Below, piece by piece: positions 49,159 through 62,200 of a DNA stretch of 64,000 nt; within the stretch, counting starts at the first letter, position 1, and each line of letters starts with the position of its first letter. Location: the NCBI GenBank assembly GCA_014529385.2, contig CM043963.1, forward strand, positions 95,122,412 through 95,186,411, in the 5' to 3' direction. The translations under genes were made by a program, and so were the position numbers. Under the pieces are notes generated by a model. The model had not been told where the DNA came from. It did not search any database and was given only the letters and a program-made list of their open reading frames with translations. Source of the DNA: Adiantum capillus-veneris (lineage: Eukaryota; Streptophyta; Polypodiopsida; Polypodiales; Pteridaceae).

Positions 49159-50019
49159 TTTTGGCGATCACGGTGGCTCGAGCTAAAGCTTGTTGACTGA
49201 AAGACTCTTCTCCCAGTTGACATTTTCAGCAATGGCACCAAGATCCAATCGTGGCCGGAAATCTACCATTCATGTGGACCCCATTCTTGAGGAGTTAGGA
49301 AGAGAGTGTGACCCCAAGCAAGAGAAAATGACTGACAATGAGGCTCAGGAGGAGCATAGTCAGGCTGATGAGGCGCAGGACTCACAGCATTCCAGTCACT
49401 CTCGACGCCGACGGGCAGAACGGAAAGCACGAAAGGCAAAGAGTTCCAAGAGTTCTCAGTCTCGCCAGAGAGATGATCATACAAAGGGCAGTAAGGGAAG
49501 TCACCGTACTTCTAGCAGACAAAGCAGAGAAGACACTAATACTGAGACAGAGACAAAGATTGATTGAGATGCTGACACTGACAATTGCAAGAAGGCTCCC
49601 AAGCGTCATTCTGAAGCCAAGAAGAGAAGTGGCGGGATTAGTAGTAATCAAAATGATTACACAGATTCTCTGAAGATTTCCTTTCCAATATTCAAAGGGA
49701 GAAAAAAGGATGATCCAGATGTTCACATACTAGCTTTCGAGTAGTATGCTGAACTAAAAAACATTGAAGAAGATTTTTGGGGGGAATATTTTCTACAAAC
49801 CTTGAAGGAGGCAACGAGGAAATGGTATTACCACTACTCTGCATGCCAGTTTAGATCATATAACAAATTGCTTAAGGCCTTCAGGTTGGAATATTCCGAC
49901 AATAGAGGGGACGAAGATATTCTCTGTGAATTAGATAAGATCAAATAGAGGAATTTGTCAGTCCGCAGCTATGTGGAAAATATAAAAGAGCTAACCAAGC
50001 AGTTGCAAGAACCGCCGTC

Positions 50020-52799
50020 TCGGTCCCCACCCCGTCGTATCAAACAACGGATCTGATGGTAAACCTGGTGGCCACTAGATCTATAGCGGAAGCAAACAAA
50101 ATGGTTCAGGGTTCAACTAACGCACTATCTCTCACCACAAAGTGAGTCGAGTTCGAGCCTACTAGCAACGAGATCTAGCTCCACCTCGCAGGGGAAGCGT
50201 ACTTAACTATCTAGCGATCCTAAGACCCACCTTCCAAGAGGAGAGGAAACCCGAGTGCCTTTTTCCCCATGTTTCAGAGGCACGTACTCTCGAGGATTCG
50301 CCGCTCTAGGGGCAATGAGTAATACCAATATCGAGTAAGCACTATGGGGACAGAGAGTTCCCGACCAATCGGGACCACCCATCTCGTAGGCATTGGCAAC
50401 CCGAGCCAAGCCCCCACTTTCCACCCCCACACTCACACTTCTTCGTGTGACCTAATTACTACCACAAGGTTGTTCAACATAGATATTCCTTGTTTAATTC
50501 CGAATCACATGGTTCGTTAAAACAGCCCTTCAACCAGTATTGCAAACAACACCAAGACAGAATTCTAGTAAAAATTCTACTCAAACTTATTCATAAACGT
50601 TCCGATGTTCTGGAGGTACAACATCCCCCCTCCAGCGAAAGTTCACTCCTCCCGTTGTCGCCTAGCTGCCCATACAACTAGGTATGTCCACCGCATAGAA
50701 AGCACGTCATGGACACTCCCACCGCATAGAAAGCAAGACATGGGTTCCCACTGCATAGAAAGCAAGTCGTGGGTATCCACCGCATAGAAAGCAAGACGTG
50801 GATTCAAGAGCCCTAACGAGGAACTCTGCCCCTTGTGATCAGTAGTAGGGGAGTCAGGACTGATTCAACATTGGAAATAAAATGAACATGTCGAGCTAAA
50901 TTTTCCCTAGCAAACATTCTTTCCTCTTGCAACAGCATACCCATCAATCATTTCTTTCCTACTTTATACTTAAATGTACTATGCATTCAATGCCGAGGTT
51001 TCTGTCGGATTTCTCCAACATGTTCGGGGATATGTTCATTCCTAGTTAATCGTATGCAATGTTAATTAAACAACTTGAATAGAAATTGGGACCTACCTCT
51101 TCCATTTCTTCGTCAATAGCCCGTGAGATGGCCGGTATTTGCTCGTCCATGGGAGCCTTCCCCATCCCGTTGACATTGCTCGTTCCTGCTTCGCGATCAT
51201 GGGCACCACCGAAGCGCGTTCTCTTAACCGGGGTCATTTCTCACTACTTTAAATGATTAGCTTGGAGAAAGAGGTAAGGTTCACAAGCATCATAACAGTC
51301 CAATGGGTAGATTAGTGACATCAATTAATCCCTCATATATGAGAGTCTAGATTTCTTTCATAAAGCAATCATTAAGGATGGCACATAATCCTATGGGAAC
51401 CGGCTCTAAGATAACTATTGAGCTTACATGATCAAGAATAATTAGGATTTCACTATTGGAATTACCCGAGAATTGGATTAAGTATGATTAAACTATTTCC
51501 TAGCAATTAGATGATGCAGATTTACCCTATACATATGTGTGAGGAAAAACCAATTCTTAGAAACTTATTGACGGATTAATTTCTCCTTAATTACGTCTTA
51601 ATGCATAAGAGAAATGAATTCAATTAAGCTACAATGTTAATGAGTGATTACAATAGTGATTCTCTTCAATCTGCACAAATACTAGCTTACCGATTAATTA
51701 CTATGCTATCTAGAGAGAGAAGATTCTGATAATTATGCTCTAATCATTAATTGAGAGTAAAGAATGGCTGATAATTCAGCTATGGAATGATCATTACATA
51801 ATAGAGTACGAATAAGGAGAATTTAGAGAGTAGTCATAGAGATTTTCGACTAGGAATAAGCATAATAGACAAGGAATTTAGATGGTAGAGAAAAAGATTT
51901 ACAGGTGGCATTAATTAAACTGTCGTTACCGTGATTAAGAGCTGGTAATCTTCTCGATTTTCTGATCTAATCGAGCTTCTTGAGATGAAAATTCGGCAGC
52001 ACCTCCCTCCTAGCTTCTTCTTCAATAGGTGTGTGATTCGACAGCACCTCCCCAATGTACGTGGGTGTGTGTGTATGCACTGTGTGTGTGTGTGATCATA
52101 AGTGTGTGTGTGTGTGTGTGTGTGTTTGTGTGTATGTAGGTCTTTAAATAGGCTCCTACAGGCTGAAAATCGATCTGGGTTGCTAAATGCATCTGGGAGC
52201 TTCTCCAGTTAAGCATGGCAAGTCCAGTTCTCTGCCCACCAAGTGTCAGGTTGGCTTGGTTAACTGGTTCTGAGACTGAGTTGCAGGCTTGGCAGCTTTC
52301 CCAAGACTCCCACAAAGCAAGAGGGCGTCCCCTAGCTACTAATGGTGATCTGGAGTGGCCTGGGACCTGTTCCCACACAGTCCCGGGCCCCCGGTGCCTC
52401 CCCGGACAATGTTTAGGAAATTTGGTTCTAGGCTAAAACGGGTCATACGAATCGGATTTTGAGGCCGTAAATTGCTATACTAAGCTCTAACTAAGACGTA
52501 CTAGCCCGAGTACCTGCCATATTTAGCAGTCCCCCGGGTCCAAAAATGCATTTTTTCAAATTTGGTGTACGGGAGAAAATTTTCGAGACGATCAAGACTG
52601 GACGGGTCGGGTGACCAAAAACTTACTATTTTTGGAAATTTTTCACAAAAATTATTTTAATTCACATTTTGAACCTTTATAACACTCTAAACATCATGGC
52701 ACTGACATAATCTGGAAAACTGCTAAAAATAGTAACTTATTCCATTGTATTCATTTCGTGGTACAAGGGTGCTCTTGTAATCGGGTCAGAGACCTTACA
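50020..52799 (-). mobile_element. Solo LTR of the chromovirus family, nested
   Basis: From about 50248 to 52799 it matches the LTR at 56650-59203 at roughly 97% by eye, with the same end TTGTAAGGTCTCTGACC on the minus strand, but no polypurine tract or coding region follows. It extends about 230 bp further left than the other copy, so the full LTR is about 2.75 kb. The exact left end and target duplication were not resolved. It splits the gag-only element. Confidence 0.75.
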
Positions 52800-52800
52800 A

Positions 52801-54050
52801 TCATCAGCATTCACTGCAGCTCATTACCCTGAATAGGCGACTGAGACATCAACAGGCCTCCATCACCAGACAGTATCTGGAGGATGATGATCTCTTTGAC
52901 TGACTTGGAAAGATTTCAAAGGCTATATGTGGGAGCCAGGGAAATGGTAGAACATTGGAAATCAGCAACTTTCCATGATAAAGAAGCTTGCCGACTACCT
53001 GCGCATCCCAGTACGGTCCAGCTGTTGGAACGAGTTCCTAAATGTCTACTCAATGCTAATGAGAGAGTGGCAAACCCACACTGCAAAGGCAGTCTACTGC
53101 AGATATTCGCTCCCTAGCCCTAGAACTGGAACTTCTGCTAGGTAACAAACCAACTTACCGCTGTATGAAGGATGTCAGGGTACAGCTCAAGGAAGTTTTG
53201 GTGCAAATGCAAACTACCAGAGGTGTTTTGGATCAGAGAGTCAAATCCATTCTTGAGGACCAGACAGCCACTAGTAGCAGAGGACCTCAGACGCGAATGT
53301 CAGTTGGAGCACAGGCAACTGCTCTTCGAACACTGTTCCAGCTAGTGAGAATCACCAGAAAGATGATGCAGCAGGAGAACCAGGTTGTTCTCAATTTCTT
53401 AGAATTTGTGTCTGATTCTCCAGTTCTCTTGTATGATGTTCGAGCAAGAGAAACCGAGCTGCCAAGATTCTTTCTTGCGCTGTATCCTCAACATCAAGAA
53501 CAAGTTGATCGTCTCACATACTTCAAAATTACTGATGAGCTTCAGGATTGGTATGAGCGATCAACTGTGGAATGGAAGACTTGGCAGACGTTGTTCAATG
53601 ATGCTCTCCAAATCAATGACATTCAGACACTAAAAGAGGAGATGCAAAGGATTCAGCTATGTATGGGCCAATGGAAGATTCAAGTCAAAGGACTGACCAG
53701 GATTACTAATCAGTTGCTACAAATCTTCCAAATTTCGTGGAAAAGACATTGCAGCAAAGTCGGGTCTAGCACCACAGTACAGGGAGATGGCTGAGATTCT
53801 TTTCGAAGCTCGAGTCAAAACTAATCAACCTCTTCCAGAAGGATGGATCCATACTGCTTCGCATTGTCATAAGTTGGCCAGAACCAGACTGAGTAAGGGC
53901 AGGCGTACACTCTATGATCCTGACACCAAAACCTATCATTCTCTCACGCCTTATGAAGTAGAGATGAACACCGATCGGCGGGATCAGCTTGAGCAGGAGG
54001 CCATTTGCCGACTGATTCAGAAGGAGAATGCTAGTACTGGGACTTCTTAG
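52801..54050 (+). other. Helical, unrecognised coding region of the gag-only element
   Basis: After the nested LTR, protein-like sequence resumes, including MKDVRVQLKEVLVQMQTTRG, TELPRFFLALYPQHQEQVDR and WIHTASHCHKLARTRLSKG. It is rich in Gln, Leu and charged residues, with coiled-coil character. I find no match to retroelement enzymes. It may be a lineage-specific gag extension or a captured host sequence. Confidence 0.4.
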
Positions 54051-54403
54051 GCATCGTCCCGGTCAAAAGGCAAAGGAAAACGGAAGACGGTCCGATGGAA
54101 GGATACTGGGTAGTTCCATCTCAGAATTCAGTGGCGACTTTTCTTCTTAGCAGGTAGGGAGAGGTGACAGCTCTACCTTGGCCTGGTGAGAGCTCCACCT
54201 TGGCCTTTTCCACTGCCTCTCGCAATCCTTGGTCCTTCTTGAACTCCTACTCGTAATCTTTGAATGGCCATTCTATCAGTGGTCAAGTTGGCATCCCAAC
54301 ATCAGAACCAGACAATGGATTTTTCAGTCTAACATCAGAATCAGACAAGGGAAGTTTTCAAAAATTTTGGAATCTTGCCAAAATTCAAGAAAGAAGGGAA
54401 GGA

Positions 54404-54874
54404 TGTAGATGGCTGGATAGTCACTATGTGGGAACGTCTTCTTAGAAGATGGGCAGTGAATCACTTAGTAATTACTACTGTAAGCCTGAAGTGTATAAAT
54501 AGGGCCCATTACATTGTAATCGGGTTGGCAATTGTTACCACTTGGGTTAGCGCTTTAGCTATAATTGTACTTGAGAATCATTGGCAGTATTGTCGGTTGT
54601 ACTTTCTCTCTGTAATCATATTCGTTGTAATCTTGATCTGTAATCCCAATCATGGAATATATTTTAGTTATACTTACTTCTCGTCCAGTCTTTTGAATCT
54701 GAATCTGAATCTAAACCTTATTTCTAGTACATGAGTCTGATTCTTATTTCAATATCCACATTTTAGTCTAGTCTTTGATTCCTGCCCAGTCTGCTTTCCG
54801 AAATCTTTCCAAACTAGTAGCTGTAATCTTTCAACACTAGAACTAGTTGTCTCAAGAGATCAGCTCCAGTTCAA
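54404..54874 (+). repeat. 3' LTR of the gag-only element
   Basis: It matches 48698-49158 along its length, with a small length difference near the GAATCTGAATCT repeat (about 54695). It is directly preceded by a polypurine tract and followed by the target duplication TAAAC. Confidence 0.85.
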
Positions 54875-56394
54875 TAAACCATGAAAGAAATCGTGACAAT
54901 CTCAAAGAAGATCCTCTGCCAAAGGTGAGCAAAGATTCTCATGATCAAGCAAAGGAAATGATGGGTTTGGGCCAAGTACCATTGTAAAGCGGGATGCTAG
55001 TGGTACACAAAGGAAAAGGGTCTTGCCTGATCCAGAAATAGGTGAATCTTTCTCAACGAGCTCCTTGGTAACAAGGAATGGATCAATATGCTTTACAAAA
55101 CTTGAAGGTTTGAAGAGATGTGACAGGTAATATGGATATAATGTACAAATAGGCATGAAAGAGAGTGGGTTGCTAGAGCCTACTGAAAATGTTTTGGGTT
55201 TGTGTGAGCAAGTTTCTTTTATAGATACTATGGTGAGCTTGATGCTATAATGGAGTCTAGTTTGCATCTTTAAAGTGAAGTTGTGGAAGTATGCTCTATA
55301 CAAATGTATCAAGTCATAGAAGCCTTTAAAGAAAACCAATGTTTCAAGCAAACAATTGGCCTAGATATTTATGTTGAAACTAAATACAAGAGTGTAGCAA
55401 AGAAGGTGAAACCAGTAGCTTCACCCTTACCACCCAACAAAAGGGAAAAGATTGAGCAGGCTTCTTTGCAACCAAGTTTAAGGAATCCTAAAAAGATTGG
55501 GCATACCTTCACAAAGGAGTCTTTTTAAGAGTTTCAGATTGGTTGCAAGGAGTTTCTAACACAAGAGGAGACAAAGTGCTTCAAAGAAATTCTTTCAAAG
55601 CATGGTAAGGCTTTTGCATATGAGCCACATGAGATAGGATGTGTTGATGCTTCTATTGTAGCTCCTATGGTAATTTTCACAATACCTCATGTGCCTTCGA
55701 ATCTGCGGCCTATTCCAGTTCCAAAGGCTCATTTGCCAAAGTTAGTAGAGCTACTGAATGAGAAAATCAAAATGGGAATTTTGGAGCCTTCTTATGCTCC
55801 ATACTCAAATAGGTGGTTCACAGTTCCAAAGAAGAATGGTGCTCTACACTTTATCCAAGATATGCAGCCAGTGAACAAGGTGACAATTAGAAATGTAGGT
55901 ACTGGACCGATCATGGATGAGTAGAGACTTGACAACAATGAGGACACCTTTGGGTTTGGTAAGAATGTGTACCTTGCCATAGGGAGCAACCAACTCGGTT
56001 GCACATATGATGAATGGGATGAATAAGGTCTTACGTGACTTTATTCCTCAAATCACAATGCCTTTCATTGATGATTTTCCTATCAAAGGATGTGAAGAAA
56101 GTGAGAAAGATGAAGCTTTGGATCTCAAGGGATGTCGCAAGTTTATGGTATTTCACATAAATGATTGTAATAAAATTTTGTCTAGGTTAAAAGAAGTGAA
56201 TCTTACATTGTTAGGGAAAACGTATATGTTTGTTGTCAATGAAGTGCTCATTGTGGGGCACATGTCCGGGCCATATGGTAGGAAACCTTGTCCAACAAAG
56301 GTAGATGCCATCCAAAGAACTAGAGTGCATCGTTAGCTGCATTCGTATGAATTAAGATTAAGTAAAATATCAAAAACTAGCGAAGGCATGGCGA

Positions 56395-56630
56395 GAATTT
56401 CTCAATTTGCATTTGGTAAACGTAGTAAGAGCTTTGTTGGCACATCCATGTTGCACATATCTTGGAATCAATGCACTCCATTAGACTAACATAGAAATAT
56501 CATCAAGAACTTGTTGTGCTTTCATAAAGGCACCACATTTGGCATAAACTCCAAGAGATTGCGCTTAACAAGATACTCTCACTTCCCATTTGGTTGAAGC
56601 AGCCCAAAGCTTCCCAAACACAACAAAGTC
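56395..56630 (-). pseudogene. PPR-protein gene fragment
   Basis: The minus strand reads WEALGCFNQMGSESIL (about 56575-56625), then YAKCGAFMKAQQVLDDISML (from 56546), a stop, and WSALIPRYVQHGCANKALTT. This is the signature of PLS-type pentatricopeptide-repeat proteins, organellar RNA-editing and processing factors (MYAKCG..KAQQVFDE..., W.ALI.GYVQHG, EAL.CF.QM). It is shortened inside, frameshifted and has one nonsense codon. It is squeezed between the Ty3 element and the chromovirus LTR. Confidence 0.75.
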
Positions 56631-56649
56631 GTGCTATAAAAGACCTCCA

Positions 56650-59203
56650 AGAAAACCCGAGTGATTTTTTCACCATGTTTCAGAGGCACGTACTCTCGAG
56701 GATTCGCCGCTCTAGGGGCAATGAGTAATACCAATATCGAGTAAGCACTATGGGGACAGAGAGTTCCCGACCAATCGGGACCACCCATCTCGTAGGCATT
56801 GGCAACCCGAGCCAAGCCCCCACTTTCCACCCCCACACTCACACTTCCTCGTGTGACCTAATTACTACCACAAGGTTGTTCAACATAGATATTCCTTGTT
56901 TAATTCCGAATCACATGGTTCGTTAAAACAGCCCTTCAACCAGTATTGCAAACAACACCAAGACAGAATTCTAGTAAAAATGTTACTCAACCTTATTCAT
57001 AAACGCTCCAATGTTCTGGAGGTACAACATCCCCCCTCCAGCGAGAGTTCACTCCTCCCGTTGTTGCCTAGCTGCCCATACAACTAGGTATGTCCACCGC
57101 ATAGAAAGCAAGTCATGGACACTCCCATCGCATAGAAAGCAAGACGTGGGTTCCCACCACATAGAAAGCAAGTCGTGGGTATCCACCGCATAGAAAGCAA
57201 GACGTGGATTCAAGAGCCCTAACAAGGAACTCTTCCCCCTGTGATCAGTAGGGGGGTCAGGATTGATTCAACATTGGAAATAAAATGAACATGTCGAGCT
57301 AAATTTTCCCTAGCAAACATTCTTTCCTCTTGCAAACAGCATACCTATCAATCATTTCTTTCCTACTTTATACTTAAATGTACTATGCATTCAATGCCGA
57401 GGTTTCTGTCGGATTTCTCCAACATGTTCGGGGATATGTTCATTCCTAGTTAATCGTATGCAATGTTAATTAAACAACTTGAATAGAAATTGGGACCTAC
57501 CTCTTCCATTTCTTCGTCAATAGCCCGTGAGATAGCCGGTATTTGCTCGTCCATGGGAGCCTTCCCCATCCCGTTGACATTGCTCGTTCCTGCTTCGCAA
57601 TCATGGGCACCACCGAAGCGCGTCCTCTTAACCGGGGCCATTTCTCACTACTTTAAATGATTAGCTTGGAGAAAGAGCTAAGGTTCACAAGCATCATAAC
57701 AGTCCAATGGATAGATTAGTGACATCAGTTAATCCCTCCTATATGAGAGTCTAGATTTCTTTCATAAAGCAATCATTAAGGATGGCACATAATCCTATGG
57801 GAACCGGCTCTAAGATAACTATTCGGCTTACATGATCAAGAATAATTAGGATTTCACTATTGGAATTACCAGAGAATTGGATTAAGTATGATTAAACTAT
57901 TTCCTAGCAATTAGATGATGCAGATTTACCCTATACATATGTGTGAGAAAAAACCAATTCTTAGAGACTTATTGACGGATTAATTTCTCATTAATTACGT
58001 CTTAATGCATAAGAGAAATGAATTCAATTAAGCTACAATGTTAATGAGTGATTACAATAGTGATTCTCTTCAATCTGCACAAATACTAGCTTACCGATTA
58101 ATTACTATGCTATCTAGAGAGAGAAGATTCTGATAATTATGCTCTAATCATTAATTGAGAGTAAAGAATGGCTGATAATTCAGCTATGGAATGATCATTA
58201 CATAATAGAGTACGAATAAGGAGAATTTAGAGAGTAGTCATAGAGATTTTCGACTAGGAATAAGCATAATAGACAAGGAATTTAGATGGTAGAGAAAAAG
58301 ATTTACAGGTGGCATTAATTAAACTGTCGTTACCGTGATTAAGAGCTGGTAATCTTCTCGATTTTCTGATCTAATCGAGCTTCTTGAGATGAAAATTCGG
58401 CAGCACCTCCCTCCTAGCTTCTTCTTCAATAGGTGTGTGATTCGACAGCACCTCCCCAATGTACGTGGGTGTGTGTGTATGCACTGTGTGTGTGTGTGAT
58501 CATAAGTGTGTGTGTGTGTGTGTGTGTGTTTGTGTGTATGTAGGTCTTTAAATAGGCTCCTACAGGCTGAAAATCGATCTGGGTTGCTAAATGCATCTGG
58601 GAGCTTCTCCAGTTAAGCATGGCAAGTCCAGTTCTCTTCCCACCAAGTGTCAGGTTGGCTTGGTTAACTGGTTCTGAGACTGAGTTGCAGGCTTGGCAGC
58701 TTTCCCAAGACTCCCACAAAGCAAGAGGGCACTCCCTAGCTACTAAAGCTGATCTGGAGTGGCCTGGGACCTGTTCCCACACAGTCCCGGGCCCCCGGTG
58801 CCTCCCCGGACAATTTTTAGGAAATTTGGTTCTAGGCTAAAACGGGTCATACGAATCTGATTTTGAGGCCGTAAATTGCTATACTAATCTCTAACTAAGA
58901 CGTACTGGCCCGAGTACCTGCCATATTTAGCAGCCCCCGGGTCCGAAAATGCATTTTTTTCAAATTTGGGGTACGGGAGAAAATTTTCGAGACGATCAAG
59001 ACTGGACAGGTCGGGTGACCAAAAACTTACTATTTTTGGAAATTTTTCACAAAAATTATTTTAATTCACATTTTGAAGCTTTATAACATTCTAAACATCA
59101 TGGCACTGACAGAATCTGGAAAACTGCTAAAAATAGTAACTTATTCCATTGTATTCATTTCGTGGTACAAGGGTGCTCTTGTGATCGGGTCAGAGACCTT
59201 ACA
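56650..59203 (-). repeat. 3' LTR of the chromovirus (long, about 2.55 kb visible)
   Basis: Its inner end is fixed by TGTAAGGTCTCTGACC next to a purine tract. It contains a (GT)n tract (about 58500-58545) and a TATTTAAA TATA-like box on the minus strand (about 58548). Compared with the nested solo LTR its outer end is about 230 bp short, abutting the PPR fragment. Such length is at the long end for gypsy LTRs. Confidence 0.85.
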
Positions 59204-62200
59204 ACCTCCCCAACGTGAAAAATTTGAGATGTCCTCATCTCAAGAATGAGTTTGGGTAATCTTTTAAGAGCGTCGATTTGTCCTCCCAAGTTGCATCTTC
59301 TTCAGGGTAATCCTTCCATTTGACTAAATGCTCCGTGATAGTTTTGTTGCGTAACTTTCTTTCCCTTGTTTCAAGTACATAGTCAGGTTGGAGCTCGAGA
59401 ACTCCTTGTGCTGGCATGACTATCTGATCTGAGTCCAAGAATTGATCAGGATTGGGAAAATAGGGTTTGAGTAAGCTGACATGGAATACATCATGAACCT
59501 TCAAGTTTGCAGGTAACTTTAGCTTGTAGGCCTGGTCACTTATAACCTTAACGATCTCAAATGGTCCACAATACCTCGGGCTTAGCTTCTTGTATCTGCC
59601 TAGCGATAAATTGATTTTCTTAGGTCGGACTCGGAGAAAAACCTTATCTCCTTCCTTGAAAGTTCTATATGAGCGGTTCTTATCTGCATAGTGCTTCTGC
59701 CTATCTTGAGCTGCCTGAATGTCCTGGCGAATGGCTCTAGTCTATGCTTCCATATCTTCTAACATCTTTCTAGAGGCTTCTACTCTGATGGTTGGATCTG
59801 AAAAGTTCAGTGGTGCTAAACAGTCCTGTCCATAAAGAGCTTTGAAAGGTGACATTCCAATGCTTCTGTGTTCGGAAGAGTTATAAGCATATTCTACCAA
59901 AGGTAGATATTGTAACCACTTCTTTGGCTCTTGTGAACAATAGGCTCTGAGAATGTCCTCGATGACTTGATTAACTCTTTCAGTTTGCCCATCTGTTTGT
60001 GGATGGTATGCTGTACTGAAAGCTAATTGTGACCCAATAGATTGGAAAAGAGAAGTCCAAAATTTTGATGTAAACTTGGCATCTCTATCACTGACAATAC
60101 GCTTGGGTAGACCATGTAGCCTGAAAATCTCCTTGATGAATACCCGACTAATATCTGAAGCAGTAAAGGTTGTCTTTACGGGTATTAGATGAGCCACTTT
60201 TGTGAGCATGTCAACAACCACGAAAACAGAATCATACCCTCCTGTAGAAGGTAACCCTGTAACAAAATCCATACTGATGCATTCCCACTTCATATGGGGT
60301 ATGTCAAGAGGTTGAAGTTGCCCTGGTAATTTGATCCTTTCGGCCTTTATCCGTTGACAAGAAAGACATTGCCTCACATAGCGAAGTATGTCTCCTTTCA
60401 TTCCAGACCAAAAATAACTCCTTCTGACGGTGTGAAGAGTTTTAGCATAGCCTGGGTGTCCGGATGTAGGGCTATCGTGAGCTTCATATAGAATGGCCTT
60501 CTTTAAAGCTGGGTCTCTAGGTACACAGAGTCTATGTCTGTAGTAAAGACATCCTCCCATAAGAGAGTAATCTTTAGCTTCAGGCATCTTATCCTGCTGG
60601 ACTAATGAAGCCATACGTTGGTACTCTGGATCTTCGAGGGATGCTTCTTTGATTCTATCCCAGATAGGGTTATTTGGAATAGAGATAGCTCCGAGAAACG
60701 ATTTTCGGCTAAGACCATCTGCAACTGCGTTTTCCTTCCCTGGTCTATACTTTATGTCAAGGTCATATTCCTGTAATAGCTCTATCCATCGCCGTTGTCG
60801 CATATTGAGAATGGGTTGAGTAAAAATCCACTTTAAACTCTTGTGGTCTGTAACCAACTGAAACTTGTGTCCAAGAAGATAATGTCTCCATAACTTCAGT
60901 GCATGTACAACTGCTAAAAGTTCCAGATCATGAGTGGGATAATTCTTCTCATGATCCCTCAGCTTTCGCGAAGTATACGCCACCGGTCTTCCTTCTTGAG
61001 TAAGAACTCCGCCTAGAGCAGACTTACTAGCATCCGTTGCTACTTCAAATTCTTTACTGAAATCTGGAAGCTTTAAAATAGGAGCTGAGACCAAGAATTC
61101 TTTTAGCTTAGCAAAACTAGACTCGTGCTTGGTCTTCCAATCGATCTCATTCCTTTCTTCAGGAGTTCCGCCAAAGGTGCAGCAATACGTGCATAATCCT
61201 TGACAAAAATCCTGTACCATCCCGTTATTCCAAGAAATCCCCTTACTTCGCTGACCATGGATGGTTGAGGCCAGTCAACGATGTCCTTGACTTTGTCTGG
61301 GTCCACTGAAATCCCTTCAGCTGAAATGACAAATCCAAGATAGTTGACCTTTGGTGAGCAAAAAGTGCACTTGCTCTCTTTAGCGTAAAGCTGGTGTTCT
61401 CGAAGGAGATCAAGTACTTTGCGAACATGTTCCTTGTGATCTGCCTCGTCTTTGGAATAGATCAGAATGTCATCAAAGAAAACCAAGACAAAATCATCGA
61501 GGTAAGGTCTGAAAATATCCTGCATAAGTCGATTGAAGCTTGCAGGAACATTTGTTAGACCAAAAGACATTACTGTGAATTCGTAGTGCCCATTTTAGTA
61601 TTGAAAGCTTTCTTCGGAATATCTGATTCCTTGATCCTGATTTGGTAATATCCTGGCCTTAGATCTATCTTTGTAAATATTTTGGCGTCGTGGAGCCTGT
61701 CCAAGAGTTCGTCGATCCTTGGAATTGGATACTTGTTCTTGACAGTTACCTGATTCAGCCCACGGTATTCTATGCATAGCCTTAAGGTCCCATCCTTCTT
61801 CTTCTGGAAAATAACTGGAGCACCCCAAGGAGAAGTATTGGGTCGAATGAATCCTTGCTCAATGAGTTGCCTAAGTTGTTCTTTGAGTTCGATGGCCTCC
61901 GGAAGTGACATTTTATAAGGTCTTTTTGAAATAGGTTCACACCCAGGGATAGTCTCAATCTCATGATCTACCTCTCTGTGTGGTGGAAGATTTGTAAGGT
62001 CCTCAGGGAATACGTCATCATACTCCCTCAGCCAGTCTGGTCGAAGTGAGGTATCTGATTGGTCCACCTCATTAAGTTTAACTGCATATATTTGCTGACC
62101 CTTTCTTAGTCCCTTCAAGAGTCTGCTGGCCTTAACTAGAATAGCCCTAGGTCTCCCATTTTCCCCCTGAATTAAGGCTTCATTACCCAAGTTATCTGTA

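Larger units (their letters stand above)
48698..54874 (+). mobile_element. gag-only LTR retrotransposon (non-autonomous)
   Basis: LTRs of 461 bp (48698-49158) and 471 bp (54404-54874) flank the element. The target duplication TAAAC is present on both sides (48693-48697 and 54875-54879). A polypurine tract AAGAAAGAAGGGAAGGA precedes the 3' LTR. The interior has a basic, Ser/Arg-rich start (MAPRSNRGRKSTIHVD, 49231), a capsid-like region (LKISFPIFKGRKKDDPDVHI), and later an unusual helical region (about 53165-54050). No protease, reverse transcriptase or integrase was recognised. The LTRs differ at roughly one site in ten, so it is several million years old at common plant rates. It is broken, with several breaks, and is split by a later LTR insertion (about 50020-52799). 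Confidence 0.85.
47764..56336 (+). mobile_element. Old Ty3/gypsy element split by later insertions
   Basis: Two visible pieces read on the plus strand. Piece one, 47764-48697, has a YKLQSDIDVVTDLKKVLEDR segment and an aspartic-protease region (VGDLEEPFVALIDHDLEI ... YHLILKQPYIVGV). Piece two, 54875-56336, contains a reverse-transcriptase region (VPSNLRPIPVPKAHLPKL, GILEPSYAPYSNRWFTVPKK, IQDMQPVNKVTIRN and MPFIDDFPIKGC). Between them lies the LTR element 48698-54874, and the left side is cut by the CACTA element. Its LTRs are not seen. It is broken at many places. From memory this reverse-transcriptase style is commonest in fungi and seed-free plants. Confidence 0.8.

Noticed and set aside
52022-52378. 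His/Thr-rich frame around the (GT)n tract of the LTR
   Set aside because: It is a microsatellite translation lying within a non-coding LTR, repeated at 58426-58782.
57450-57641. 63-codon frame MAPVKRTRFGG present in both chromovirus LTR copies (also 51046-51237)
   Set aside because: It is conserved because the LTRs are about 97% identical. It may be a small LTR-encoded peptide, but nothing else supports coding.
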